In this document: piece by piece, positions 44,537 to 54,700 of the stretch
Numbering within the stretch: the stretch's first letter is position 1
Layout of the letters: each line of letters begins with the position of its first letter
NCBI RefSeq assembly: GCF_001307765.1
Contig: NZ_LKBA01000004.1
Location: forward strand, 682,001-746,000
Length of the DNA stretch: 64,000 nt
Direction: 5' to 3'
From: Aliiroseovarius crassostreae
GTDB lineage: Bacteria > Pseudomonadota > Alphaproteobacteria > Rhodobacterales > Rhodobacteraceae
The notes under the pieces: model-generated
Seen by the model: the letters and a program-made list of their open reading frames with translations, nothing else
Told to the model about the DNA's origin: nothing
Databases searched by the model: none
Translations under genes and position numbers: made by a program

Positions 44537-46271
44537 AAAGTTCCGCATCCGGCGTGGGGTGCCTTCTTCTGCCCCGAGCGCTTCTCCAAGCTCGACTCCG
44601 GGCGAAGGGGCTGCGACAGATCGCAGGCCCGCCGCCGCGCACCCGCGTCCGTCGCGCCCTGTGCCCGGCGGGCAAACATCGCGCCAGCTCAATCCGATGG
44701 AAGAGGCTGCGCTGGCCGGGCATGAAGACGGATTTCCCACCGGGAAATTTGCCACCGCTGCACCCTCTGCCAGCCCGCCTGCCCAGGACACGGCTCAGAA
44801 AACAGCCCAGAATACGGCCCAGAGTGGTGAGGTGAGCAGCGCCGCCGAGGTTGCGGTCGACGCCGAAATGGCGACGATCCGCGCAGAGGGCCTGACGGGA
44901 CGCCAATTGCGCATGGCCCGACGGGTTGCCCAGAAACATGGCATCAACGCCGTGTCCGATCTGGATGCGGTGCTGCAATTGCGCAAGGCCGGCATTGACC
45001 CGTTCAAACGCGCCGCGATGCTGGAACTGGTTGCGCCCGAGAAAACCGGCAAAGAGGATCAGGTCAAACTGCCCCAGACGGTGGACAAGCCCAAAGTGCC
45101 AGCGCCTCAGATCCTGGGTGCCGCTGATCGTGCTAAGGCGATCATGGATATCCAGATGAATATCGCAAAGCGTCGCCGCAAAAAGCTGGTGATGCTCCTG
45201 GTGCGCCTGTCCTTTTTCGTGTTTCTGCCCACGCTTCTGGCGGGGATCTATTTCTACACCATTGCCACGCCGATGTATGCCACCAAGTCCGAGTTTATCA
45301 TTCAGAAATCGGAAGGGGCGGCTGGCAGCGGGCTTGGCGGGCTGTTTTCCGGCTCTGGTCTGGCCACCTCGCAGGATTCAATCACGGTGCAAAGCTATCT
45401 CACCTCCCGCGACGCCATGCTGCGCCTGAACGCGGATCTTGGCTTCAAACAGGCGTTTGGCGCGGATGAAATCGACAGGTTGCAGCGCTTGTCAGAGGAT
45501 GCCTCCAACGAGCAAGCCTATAAGATATATAAGAAAAATGTGAAAATTGGCTATGATCCGACCGAGGGGATTATCAAGATGGAGGTGATCGCACCTTCTC
45601 CCGCTCTCAGTCAGGAATTTTCGCAGGCCCTGATCAACTATGCCGAAGAACGGGTCGATAACCTGTCCCAGCGCCTGCGCAACGACCAGATGCAGGGCGC
45701 ACGCGAAACCTATGAAGAGGCGGAGCGCGATATGCTTGCAGCCCAGGATGCGGTGCTGAAGCTGCAAGAAGACCTGGGTGTGTTTGATGCCACGTCGGAT
45801 GCGGCCGCCCTGATGGGCCAGATCACCGGGTTCGAAACCCAGCTGCAGGAAAAGCGCCTCACATTGCAACAGCTTCTGGACAATTCCCGTCCGAATAAAG
45901 CACGGGTTGAGGGCACACGTGGCGACATCCAGCGGCTGGAGGCGCTGATTGCCGAACTGCGCGCCAAGCTGACGGAAAACGGGGCCGAAGGATCGCTTGC
46001 TTCGGTGAATGCACAGCTGCGCATCGCGCAGACAAATCTGGAAACTCGTGTGCTGTTGATGCAGCAATCGCTCCAGCAGCTTGAAACCGCCCGGATCGAG
46101 GCGAACAAGCAGACCCGGTATCTGGAACTGGGGGTGCAGCCCGTGGCGCCGGATGAACCGACCTATCCGCGCAAGTTCGAAAATACCTTGCTCTCTTTCC
46201 TGGTCTTTGCCGGGATCTATCTGATGATGTCGTTGACCGCGTCGGTTCTGCGCGAACAGGTCTCGGCGTAA
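44514..46271 (+). CDS. KpsE-like capsule export inner-membrane protein
   Basis: A 585-residue Wzz/KpsE-type protein. Residues 1-120 are a basic then Pro/Ala/Ser-rich disordered region; a membrane helix lies at about 225-247 ([20 protein letters not shown]), followed by a periplasmic part with long coiled coils (about 380-540) and a second helix at about 558-580. This is the two-helix clamp fold of capsule export proteins that reach the outer-membrane channel. Length is larger than KpsE of E. coli because of the N-terminal extension. Translationally coupled to the ATPase gene. Confidence 0.82.
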   Translation: MTTKPKAKKFRIRRGVPSSAPSASPSSTPGEGAATDRRPAAAHPRPSRPVPGGQTSRQLNPMEEAALAGHEDGFPTGKFATAAPSASPPAQDTAQKTAQNTAQSGEVSSAAEVAVDAEMATIRAEGLTGRQLRMARRVAQKHGINAVSDLDAVLQLRKAGIDPFKRAAMLELVAPEKTGKEDQVKLPQTVDKPKVPAPQILGAADRAKAIMDIQMNIAKRRRKKLVMLLVRLSFFVFLPTLLAGIYFYTIATPMYATKSEFIIQKSEGAAGSGLGGLFSGSGLATSQDSITVQSYLTSRDAMLRLNADLGFKQAFGADEIDRLQRLSEDASNEQAYKIYKKNVKIGYDPTEGIIKMEVIAPSPALSQEFSQALINYAEERVDNLSQRLRNDQMQGARETYEEAERDMLAAQDAVLKLQEDLGVFDATSDAAALMGQITGFETQLQEKRLTLQQLLDNSRPNKARVEGTRGDIQRLEALIAELRAKLTENGAEGSLASVNAQLRIAQTNLETRVLLMQQSLQQLETARIEANKQTRYLELGVQPVAPDEPTYPRKFENTLLSFLVFAGIYLMMSLTASVLREQVSA

Positions 46272-46272
46272 C

Positions 46273-47127
46273 ATGGCGACTACAGTTGTCACGGCGGGTG
46301 GGGTGCAGATTGCCAATGATCTGCCCCTGACCGTGATTGCTGGCCCCTGCCAGCTCGAAGGACTGGATCATGCGCTTGAGATTGCGCGTGAAATGGCGCG
46401 GATCTGTGTCGATTATGGGGTGGGCTATGTGTTCAAGGCGTCGTTTGACAAGGCCAACCGCACCTCACTGACCTCGCCGCGTGGACCGGGTCTGACCGAG
46501 GGGTTGCGCATTTTGGCCGAGGTGAAATCCGCGTTGAACATTCCGGTCCTGACCGACGTGCATGAGGTTGCGCAATGCGCCCGCGTAGCTGAGGTCGCAG
46601 ATATCCTACAAATCCCGGCCTTCCTGTGCCGCCAGACCGACCTGCTGGTGGCCGCAGCTCAGACCGGCCGGGTGGTGAATGTGAAAAAGGCACAGTTTCT
46701 GGCGCCCTGGGATATGCAACATGTGACCGCCAAACTGGCCGGGGCGGGGGCCGGGGCGGGAAATGACAAGATCCTGCTGACCGAGCGCGGCACCTCTTTT
46801 GGCTATAACACGCTGGTGACAGATATGCGCAGCCTGCCCACAATGGCGCGCCTGGGCTACCCGGTGATCATGGATGCGACACATGCGGTGCAGGCACCGG
46901 GGGGGCAGGGGGCGTCCAGCGGTGGGCAGCGTGTGTTTGCGCCGGTTTTGGCGCGTGCGGCGGTGTCGCTGGGGATTGCGGGGGTGTTTATCGAAACCCA
47001 TCCTGACCCGGACAATGCCCCTTCTGATGGTCCCAACATGATTGCGCTTTCGGACATGCCGGGCGTTGTTTCCGACCTTGCAGCGTTTGATAGGCTGGCG
47101 AAATCGCGCCCCCTATCCGGGGTGTAA
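46273..47127 (+). CDS. kdsA: 3-deoxy-8-phosphooctulonate synthase
   Basis: Condenses PEP with arabinose 5-phosphate to Kdo-8-phosphate, needed for LPS core and Kdo-linked capsules. The 284-residue chain has [56 protein letters not shown] and [11 protein letters not shown] (with the metal-binding Cys and His of metal-dependent KdsA). It begins 1 bp after the KpsE-like stop, so it is in the capsule export operon. Confidence 0.95.
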   Translation: MATTVVTAGGVQIANDLPLTVIAGPCQLEGLDHALEIAREMARICVDYGVGYVFKASFDKANRTSLTSPRGPGLTEGLRILAEVKSALNIPVLTDVHEVAQCARVAEVADILQIPAFLCRQTDLLVAAAQTGRVVNVKKAQFLAPWDMQHVTAKLAGAGAGAGNDKILLTERGTSFGYNTLVTDMRSLPTMARLGYPVIMDATHAVQAPGGQGASSGGQRVFAPVLARAAVSLGIAGVFIETHPDPDNAPSDGPNMIALSDMPGVVSDLAAFDRLAKSRPLSGV

Positions 47128-47321
47128 TCGCAGCCTGAGTGAATGCTTGCCCCTTGGGGTAACAGCCGATTGGCACCCATTCCGAGCAAAGGGATGCCTC
47201 GCCTCCGAATGCCCGTTTTCCCCCATTTTTGCCGCCCGAAAAGCACGGCATAATTTTTGAAAAAATCTGCGATTTTGGGGTTGCGCCGCAATCGGGCTTT
47301 GGATACTTACACGCTCACTGC

Positions 47322-47396
47322 TGGGGTGTAGCCAAGTGGTAAGGCAACTGTTTTTGGTACAGTGTACCGTAGGTTCGAATCCTACCACCCCAGCCA
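47322..47396 (+). tRNA. tRNA-Gln (UUG anticodon)
   Basis: Acceptor strands TGGGGTG and CACCCCA pair perfectly; anticodon stem ACTGT/ACAGT encloses TTTTGGT, giving anticodon TTG; the T arm carries GGTTCGAAT. Discriminator G and an encoded CCA end at 47396. All cloverleaf features are present. Confidence 0.96.
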
Positions 47397-47749
47397 CTTC
47401 CACAAGATCTTGATCCAAGCGCTGCCAGAGCAATCTGGTGCTGAGGTCACCTCGATTGGGGGCCCCGGTTGTTGGTTGACACCTAACTCTTGCAGGAACC
47501 GCAAGTCCCCGGATCGCAAGCCAGCCCTTGTTCCGCGACGAGTTTGGGATTGATTGTCGTGCTTTCAGTCCTTTAGGATAACGTGACGGCAGATCGGACC
47601 AGAGGCCGCATCCGGGCGCGGTGGGAATACAGATATGATCTGCCCTGCTTGTGTTTGGCGCCCTCCGGTCCGGGCAGAGGCGGGGCTTTGGCATTGCCCT
47701 TATGTCCGGTCTGAAATTGATGTTTTGATGCAAGAGAATTAACTTATTT
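47397..47749. other. 353-bp gap without a recognised gene
   Basis: No frame with a ribosome site or family resemblance was found. The last 40 bases before the glycosyltransferase gene are AT-rich and may hold its promoter. Boundaries by a tRNA and a change to glycan genes make it a plausible junction region, but no attachment-site repeat was found. Confidence 0.35.
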
Positions 47750-48763
47750 ATGGCTGAAACGAAACCCGGCACATCCCAATCCGGCGACACCTGTCAAGGG
47801 GACGGGCGTCCTTTGATTTCCCTGGTGGTGCCGGTTTTCAATGAAGAACAGGCCATCGCGCCCTTTTTCGAGGCGCTGACCCAGCCACTGTCCGGGCTGG
47901 CGGACCGCTTTCAGTTTGAAATCCTGTTTGTGAATGATGGCAGTTCGGATCGGACTGAAAGCAGGATTGTCGAAACCAGCAGTGCCCCCTGGAAGGTCAG
48001 GCTGGTGAACCTGTCGCGAAACTTCGGCAAAGAGGCCGCTCTGGCGGCTGGTCTGGCCCATGCTGACGGGGATGCCGTGATCCCGATGGATGTTGACCTG
48101 CAGGACCCGCCCGAGCTGATTTGCGAAATGGTGGAAAAATGGGCAGCCGGGGCAAAGATCGTGAATGCGCGCCGTAGTTCGCGTGAAAGGGACACCTGGA
48201 TGAAGCGCACCAGCGCCGGCGCGTTTTATCGTGTCTTCAACGCGCTGGCCGATCATCCCATTCCCAGAAATGTCGGTGATTTCAGACTGTTGGACCGCGA
48301 GGTGGTGGATGTGGTCCTGTTGTTGGGGGAGCGGGCGCGGTTCAATAAAGGGATTTTCAGCTGGGTGGGGTTCGACGTCGAGGAGGTCGCCTATGAACGC
48401 CCCCCGCGCGAAGCGGGCGAAACGGTCTGGTCCTACTGGAAACTGTGGAAACTCGCGCTGGACGGCATTTTTGCCTCCTCCACCGCGCCGCTCAGGATCT
48501 GGACCTATATGGGCATGATCCTGTTTTGCCTGTCGCTTGCCTATTCCGCCTTCATCCTGCTGCGCACGCTGATCTACGGGGTCGATACCCCCGGCTATGC
48601 CTCGACCCTGATCCTGATCCTGAGTTTCGGCGGCATGAACATGTTCATCCTCGGAATTATCGGGGAATATGTCGGGCGCATCTATGAGGAAGTGCGCCGT
48701 CGCCCGCTTTACGTGGTGCGTTCGGTTGTCGACGACACGGAAGGGGCCGGGCGTGGATCGTGA
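47750..48763 (+). CDS. GtrB-like family 2 glycosyltransferase
   Basis: A 337-residue polyprenyl-phosphate glycosyltransferase. N-terminal GT-A domain with ISLVVPVFNEEQAIAPF, VNDGSSDRTE and the DxD-type motif PMDVDLQDPPELI, then two C-terminal membrane helices (about 245-270 and 285-310). Such enzymes load a sugar onto undecaprenyl phosphate for a membrane GT-C transferase. Its stop overlaps the methyltransferase, and a GtrA/GT-C fusion follows, so the three form one lipid-linked sugar modification unit. Confidence 0.9.
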   Translation: MAETKPGTSQSGDTCQGDGRPLISLVVPVFNEEQAIAPFFEALTQPLSGLADRFQFEILFVNDGSSDRTESRIVETSSAPWKVRLVNLSRNFGKEAALAAGLAHADGDAVIPMDVDLQDPPELICEMVEKWAAGAKIVNARRSSRERDTWMKRTSAGAFYRVFNALADHPIPRNVGDFRLLDREVVDVVLLLGERARFNKGIFSWVGFDVEEVAYERPPREAGETVWSYWKLWKLALDGIFASSTAPLRIWTYMGMILFCLSLAYSAFILLRTLIYGVDTPGYASTLILILSFGGMNMFILGIIGEYVGRIYEEVRRRPLYVVRSVVDDTEGAGRGS

Positions 48764-49487
48764 TGTTTACCTGCGGATGCAGGAGATCGAGGCGGAACAT
48801 TGGTGGTTTGTTGCGCGCCGGAAAATCATAGCAACCGTGCTGGAGCGGCATATCCGCCCCGGACCTGAGGCGCAGATCCTTGAAGCTGGCTGTGGAACCG
48901 GCGGGAACCTGTCGTTGCTGCAGGGGTTCGGGGCGCTGGATGCGTTCGAATATGACGAATTTGCGCGCAATATGGCGCAGGCCTCGTCCGGGCTGACCAT
49001 CCCCTTCGGGGCCCTGCCCAATGAGATCCCCTTTGGGGACAAACATTATGATGTGATTGCGCTTTTCGATGTGCTGGAACATATCGAACTCGATCGCGCC
49101 GCGCTTGAGGCGCTGGCCGGAAGACTGTCGCAAAAGGGCGCGATCTTCCTCACCGTGCCCGCGTTCCAGGCGCTGTGGTCGCGCCATGACGAGGCCCATC
49201 ACCATTTTCGCCGCTACACGAAATCGACCCTGTTATCCGTTGCGCAGCAGGCCGGGTTGAAGGTCGAATTTCAGTTCTATTTCAACTCATTGCTGTTTCC
49301 CGTGGCCCTCGGGTTGCGGGGGGCAAAGGCGTTGACAGGAAGCGAGGCGCCGGATGATGCGCTGCCCGGTCCGATGCTGAACCGCGCCCTTCAGGCGGTG
49401 TTTGCCACGGAACGGCATCTGGTCGGCCGCCTGCCGATGCCGGTTGGCCTGTCGCTCGGCGCTGTTTTAAGGCGCGAGGGGGCGTGA
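48753..49487 (+). CDS. Class I SAM-dependent methyltransferase
   Basis: A 244-residue methyltransferase with the SAM-binding motif ILEAGCGTGGNLSLL near residue 45, the acidic residue DAFEYDEFAR after beta-2 and FDVLEHIE near residue 105. GTG at 48753 (11 bp before the end of the previous gene) has AAGGGG upstream. Its position between a GtrB-like transferase and a GtrA/GT-C fusion suggests it methylates a glycan or lipid-linked sugar; that is inference. Confidence 0.82.
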   Translation: MDRDVYLRMQEIEAEHWWFVARRKIIATVLERHIRPGPEAQILEAGCGTGGNLSLLQGFGALDAFEYDEFARNMAQASSGLTIPFGALPNEIPFGDKHYDVIALFDVLEHIELDRAALEALAGRLSQKGAIFLTVPAFQALWSRHDEAHHHFRRYTKSTLLSVAQQAGLKVEFQFYFNSLLFPVALGLRGAKALTGSEAPDDALPGPMLNRALQAVFATERHLVGRLPMPVGLSLGAVLRREGA

Positions 49488-51328
49488 TGCGCTCCCGGCT
49501 GGTTCCCTTTGTGCTGGTTGGGGGCGTGGGCACGGCCACCCATTTCCTGACCGCGTTGCTGCTGGCCAACCTCACCACGCTTTCCGGGATCTTATCGAAT
49601 TTCGGCGGGTTCAGTGCGGCGGTCCTGATTTCCTATTTCGGCCATGCCCGCCTGACCTTCCGCACCGAGCTGGACCACCAGTTCCATTTCCCCCGCTTTG
49701 TCCTGGCCGCCGGATCTGGCCTGATCCTGAGCACGGCCCTGACCTGGATCACCTATGACCAGCTGGGGCGGCCGTTCTGGCAGGCCATGGCACTGGTCGC
49801 TGTGACGGTGCCGGTGCTGACCTATCTGCTGCTTGCGGGCTGGGTCTTTGTGCAAAAAACACACCGCGGGCAGGATTTGTGGATTGGAGGTCTCATTTCT
49901 GCCCTATGTGGTGGGGCGGTGTTGTGGCTGTTTTGGGGGGATCTGCTGAGCCATGACGTGATCTGGTATCTGTTTGCAACGGAGCGCTGGCTTGACGGGG
50001 AGGCCTTGTTTACCGATTTGGTCGAGATCAACCCGCCGCTGAACTTCTATTACACAGTGCCAGCCATTTGGCTGTCGCAGGCCAGCGGCCTGTTGCCGGA
50101 AAGTGCTCAATACGTCGTGTTTGCTTGGGTTTACACGCTGGTTCTGCTCGTGAGCTGGTGGGTGATTGGCGCAAAACAAACCCTTACACTGCCCCGGCGT
50201 ATTGTGTTTCAGCTGCTTGTAGCCGTGGCTCTGATCGTGCCAGCTTATGGAAATCTCATCCAGCGTGATCACCTGTTTTTAGTGCTTGTCACGCCGTGGG
50301 TGCTGGCGCTTCTGCCCCCCAAAGAGCCAGATAGCAGTGCAAGGATATACTTCCTTTCAGCTTTGGCGGCGCTGGGCATTTGCCTGAAGCCATATTTCCT
50401 TGTCTTGCCCATTCTGGTGACCCTGGTGGCACTTATCCGTGATCGGGACTGGCGATGCATTTTCTCACCTTCCAACCGGGTTATGTTCCTGATTGGGGTG
50501 CTCTACGTCCTTTTCGTTGCACTGGTGCATCCGGCCTATTTTTCAAAGATTGTTCCCCACGCCCGTTATACATATGATTCTTTCAGCGCGGGGTCCGGGG
50601 TTGTCATAGATCGCGTGCTGATAGTTACACTGCTCGGATTGATAGGCTTCGCCGCTGCGAGAATTGGCAACAAAACCTCATCTGCTCCGGTGATTTTGCT
50701 TGTCGTGTCCCTGGCTGGACTGTCGAGCTATCTGTTGCAGTGGACCGGGTTCAGATATCAAATGATCCCTTTTGTTGGATTCTTGATGCTGGGGTTTTCG
50801 TGGTTCATCGTTGATCCCGGAATGCGCCGGTTTCCGTTGGGGATCGTCGTAATTGTTCTGGTAATTCTGGTTCAAACGAACCTCATGCGCGGAAAGTATG
50901 CCAACCCGACCGCAGTGGCGCTGGCGGAATGGATCACCGGTGCGAAAAGTGTCAATGTGTTGACCTCTTTTGTTTCTTTCGGGCCGGTCACCGCACATCT
51001 GGCGAAAGCGCAATGGGCCAGCAGTTATTCCACTATCTGGCAGGTGCCTGGCGCTGTGAATAAGCTGGAAAAGACGGATTGCTCAATCGAGTGGGAGGCC
51101 TGCGCCGCGTTGCAGGAGATCCTTGTCCAAACCCGGGATGACGTCATTGATGATCTGATGGCATTTCGCCCCGACGCCCTGATCGTGGACAAGAATTCTG
51201 GTTATTTCGACACGCCGAATTTTGACTGGATGGCATTTTTTGCGACCAACCCGGCATTTGACCAGATCATGACGGGGTACCGGCTTGAGGTGGCGTCGGA
51301 TCGGTTTGATGTCTGGCGATTGAAGTGA
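49487..51328 (+). CDS. GtrA-like flippase fused to GT-C glycosyltransferase
   Basis: A 613-residue membrane protein. Residues about 1-125 are a GtrA-like domain with four helices (VPFVLVGGVGTATHFLTALL, ISYFGHARLTF), the family that flips polyprenyl-linked sugars. From about 130 a GT-C-like part begins, with an acidic first loop (His156-Asp157, then ATERWLDGEALF and LVEINPPL) and about ten further helices to residue 480, then a soluble C-terminal domain. ATG overlaps the methyltransferase stop (TGATG). The 3' two-thirds are visibly more AT-rich than the 5' part. The fusion puts sugar flipping and transfer in one chain. Confidence 0.75.
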   Translation: MRSRLVPFVLVGGVGTATHFLTALLLANLTTLSGILSNFGGFSAAVLISYFGHARLTFRTELDHQFHFPRFVLAAGSGLILSTALTWITYDQLGRPFWQAMALVAVTVPVLTYLLLAGWVFVQKTHRGQDLWIGGLISALCGGAVLWLFWGDLLSHDVIWYLFATERWLDGEALFTDLVEINPPLNFYYTVPAIWLSQASGLLPESAQYVVFAWVYTLVLLVSWWVIGAKQTLTLPRRIVFQLLVAVALIVPAYGNLIQRDHLFLVLVTPWVLALLPPKEPDSSARIYFLSALAALGICLKPYFLVLPILVTLVALIRDRDWRCIFSPSNRVMFLIGVLYVLFVALVHPAYFSKIVPHARYTYDSFSAGSGVVIDRVLIVTLLGLIGFAAARIGNKTSSAPVILLVVSLAGLSSYLLQWTGFRYQMIPFVGFLMLGFSWFIVDPGMRRFPLGIVVIVLVILVQTNLMRGKYANPTAVALAEWITGAKSVNVLTSFVSFGPVTAHLAKAQWASSYSTIWQVPGAVNKLEKTDCSIEWEACAALQEILVQTRDDVIDDLMAFRPDALIVDKNSGYFDTPNFDWMAFFATNPAFDQIMTGYRLEVASDRFDVWRLK

Positions 51329-51718
51329 CGCATAGGGCGCCTTGGCCCGCGGCGCCGCAGCTTACCAACCCGGGTATCTGACCGTTTTTCCCAGCCTCAT
51401 GTGATCGGCCGCCCCTGTGGGGCTGCTCTGATCGCTGTGTTTCGCGGCCTCACATATGCGTGGTTTTCCAACCAAACTTGCGCAAGCCATTTCGCGGGGG
51501 GGCCTTGTTTGCGGGCGCCTTTTTTCCTGCCCTGTGCCTGGAAAATCGGGGGGCGCGCAAAGGGCGCCACAACCTAGAGCAACATCTTTTTATGGACATT
51601 TTTTGAGAAATTCACGTTAACCAATTGTTTAATTAAGGATTTCTTAACCATCAGAAACATCTATTAATTGAATCAATATTAAAACCGCCGGGGACAGGGC
51701 GTGAGTGAGGAACAGACC
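51329..51718. other. 390-bp AT-rich leader of the large fusion gene
   Basis: No gene found. The last 130 bases are strongly AT-rich in contrast to the surroundings, and hold the CtrA-type box at 51633-51648. A GCCCC-TGT-GGGGC hairpin at 51411-51423 lacks a T-run. Confidence 0.5.
51633..51648. promoter_or_regulatory. CtrA-type binding site (TTAA-N7-TTAAC)
   Basis: TTAA at 51633-51636, seven bases, then TTAAC at 51644-51648, a perfect match to the CtrA consensus. Further TTAA words at 51617 and 51629 are nearby with 8-base spacing. It lies 71 bp before the start of the large fusion gene. Confidence 0.6.
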
Positions 51719-54700
51719 ATGCAAGCCACAAAGCCAAGTAGATCGACTTATTTGCCCCTGTTCGGGCTGGCCATAATGCTCGTCTCGGTGGGGGTCTTGA
51801 CCCCGGGGCAGGCCATGGCGATCCCGTCACCGGAACTGGTGATCGGGTCCGTTTCCTCTCTTTCTCAGGTGTTTGCGGTTGGATTTGCGGCGGTCACCGG
51901 CACGGCGGCCCTGATTGCCCGCCGGTTTGGAATTGCCCCCCGCGCTGGGGGGAAAGGGGGCCGTTTCCCGACCCGGCTGGTGGCTTTCCTGGTTCTGTCC
52001 GCACTGGCCCTGGGCGCGCTCAACCTGTGGCAATATCGTTCAAACGAAGCGCGTGAACTTGCGCGCCTGCAGGCCACCCTGACCCGTCCGGCCCAGTTTG
52101 ATGGGACAAGCATTCAGGACAAGAACCTGAAGGAAACAAGCTTTTCCAAACAGACGGATAACCCGCTGGCGATCAGCACCGCTGAGGCGCAGCGCCTGCT
52201 GGACCTGCCAGAAGGGCAGCGCGACACGCTGTTTTTCGATATTCGTGAAACCGCCGAACGCCGGATGGGCACCCTGCCGGGCGCGCAGCATGTGCGGTTT
52301 CCCGATTTCCTGAAATCCGACATCCCACTGGAGGGCAAACAGGTGGTCCTGTTTTGCCACAATGGCAATCGCAGCAGTGAAACCTGCGCCGAACTGGCGG
52401 CCCGCGGGATCGACTGCCGTTTTATCGCAGGCGGGATCGAAAAGTGGATTGTCGAGGGGCGCGGCTACAGCGACAAGGCGGTGGAAACCCTGTCTGACCT
52501 GCGCGCGATCCCTGACTATCCGGGCAAGGATGTGTTGCTCAGCACCGAAGATTTCGAAACACTGAAGGCGGATGGGAACCTGCAAATTGTGGATACCCGC
52601 TATCCCGGTGATTTTGCCACGGGCCATCTGCCCGGTGCCATCAATATCCCGGTGCGCGCCCTGCCCACGGATGAGCTGAAGTCCCGCATTGCCCAATTGC
52701 AGGACAAACCGACCATTGCCGCCTGCTATGACCGGCGCAGCTGTTTCATGTCGCAGGTGCTGGGGCTGGAAATGAGTGAGGCTGGGATCGAGTTCCTTGG
52801 CCGCTACACCACCCCGTGGGAGTATTTTGTCGCCCCGCAGCCCAAACCGCATGTGCAGCAATGGCTGGCCGAACAGCAGGTGACACTCTGGCAACGGGCC
52901 GTGACCCTTCTGGCCACCGGGCTGAGCTGGATCGCAGAGCGCTCTCATTTCGTGCTGGGGCTGGTGGGCCTGTCGCTGCTGTCGCGCCTGATGGTATTGC
53001 CGATTGCCCTGAAATCCGAACGGGATCAGATCGTGTCAGCGCGCCACGCGGCAGAGCTGAAATCCCTCAAGGACAGTCTGCGCGATGACCCGACCCGTCG
53101 TGCGCGCGCCATCCAGCAGTTCAATGCCGACAAGGGGCTGACGCCGATGCGCAACCTGATGGCCCTGCTGTTCCTGCCGGTGATGATGCTGGGGCTGAGT
53201 GCCACCGAACAGGCGGCCAAGACAGTCGAGACGCCTTTCTTGTGGGTGGCACAGCTGGGGGCGCCGGACGGGACCTATCTTCTGCCCCTGCTGTTTGCCC
53301 TGCTCGCGGGAACCTATCTGCACTGGGCGGTGGCCAAGACCAGACGGCAGGCGGTCCTTTACTGGGCGCTGGGGGCACCGGCCATGTTTGCACTGGTGTT
53401 CCAGCTGAGCGCGGCAGGCAATGTCTATCTCTGCACCAGCCTTGTGCTGCTCCTGATCCAACGGGCCTATGTCACCGGGGCACTGGCCCGGTCATGGGCA
53501 GGCATCAGGGGAGGGCTGCGCCGCTGGGTTGGGCCGGGGCAGGCGGATCGGGTTATCCCGCTTGCCGATACCGACCGGCTTGAAGGCAGCGGAAACAAGG
53601 CCTATCGCCTGTCGGTTCTGAAAAACGCGGGCGTGCCGGTGCCGAATGGAGTTGTGCTGCGCAACGAGGGGATCCTTGCCTTTGCCAAGCTGACCGCAGA
53701 GCGGAAACAGGCCTTTGCTGCGCGCATTTCGGCCCTACTGGGCCAGGCCCCCTGCGCCGTGCGCAGTTCGGCGTCCAGCGAAGACGGGGTCGAGCAGAGT
53801 TTCGCCGGTGTCTTTGACAGCGTGCTGGATGTGCGCCCCGATGACATGGTGCAGGCGCTCGACACCGTGATCGCCTCGTTCACCTCGGCGCGGGTGGGCA
53901 GTTATGACATGGGCAAGGCGGGGCAGGACCCCGAGGGCCATGACGGCAATATCCTGATCCAGCATATGGTGCGGGCTGATTATGCCGGGGTTCTGTTCAC
54001 GCAGGATCCGACCGCACCGGGGCTGAGTATGGTTGAGCTGGTGGCGGGCTGCGGCGATGACCTCGTGTCGGGCCGGGCCACACCGCAAAGCCTGCGCTTT
54101 GGTCGCTATACGCAACTGCCCACCTCGGATGAAACCGCGCCGATCGACCTTGCGCCGCTGCTGGCGCTTGGCCGCAAGATCGAAAAGATTTTCGGCTGCC
54201 CGCAGGACATTGAATGGGCCTATGCCGGGGGCGCGTTCCAGATTGTGCAAAGCCGTGACATCACCACGCTTGGGGCCGGGGGCGCCTCCGAACAGGCGCG
54301 CACGGCGGAATGGCGGCGGATCTTCAAAATGGTCGCGGGAAGTGAGGCGGATCGTGTGGTGCTGGAGCAGGACGAAATGTCCGAAGTCCTGCCCCGCCCA
54401 ACCCCGCTTTCCTTCTCGCTCATGGGGCAGCTCTGGGCCGCCGGGGGCAGTCTGGACATGGCGTGTCGTCAGTTGGGGGTGGGCTATAACCTGCCCGAAG
54501 GGCGCCCCGGCCACCTGGTCAATTTCTTTGGCCGCACCTATGTGAATTGCGCGTTGAAAGAGCAGATGGCCCTGCGCCTGACCGGCAGCAAGCCGCGGCA
54601 GCTGCGCCGTCAGGCGCGGGCCATGCTGACAGAGTTCCGCGAGAAAACCATGCCCGCCCTGCACGAAGATCTGGCCTTCTGGCAGGCGGTTGACTATCGC

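Noticed and set aside
47322-47749. tRNA-Gln as attachment site of an island starting with the glycan genes
   Set aside because: No direct repeat of the tRNA 3' end and no integrase was found downstream within the window.
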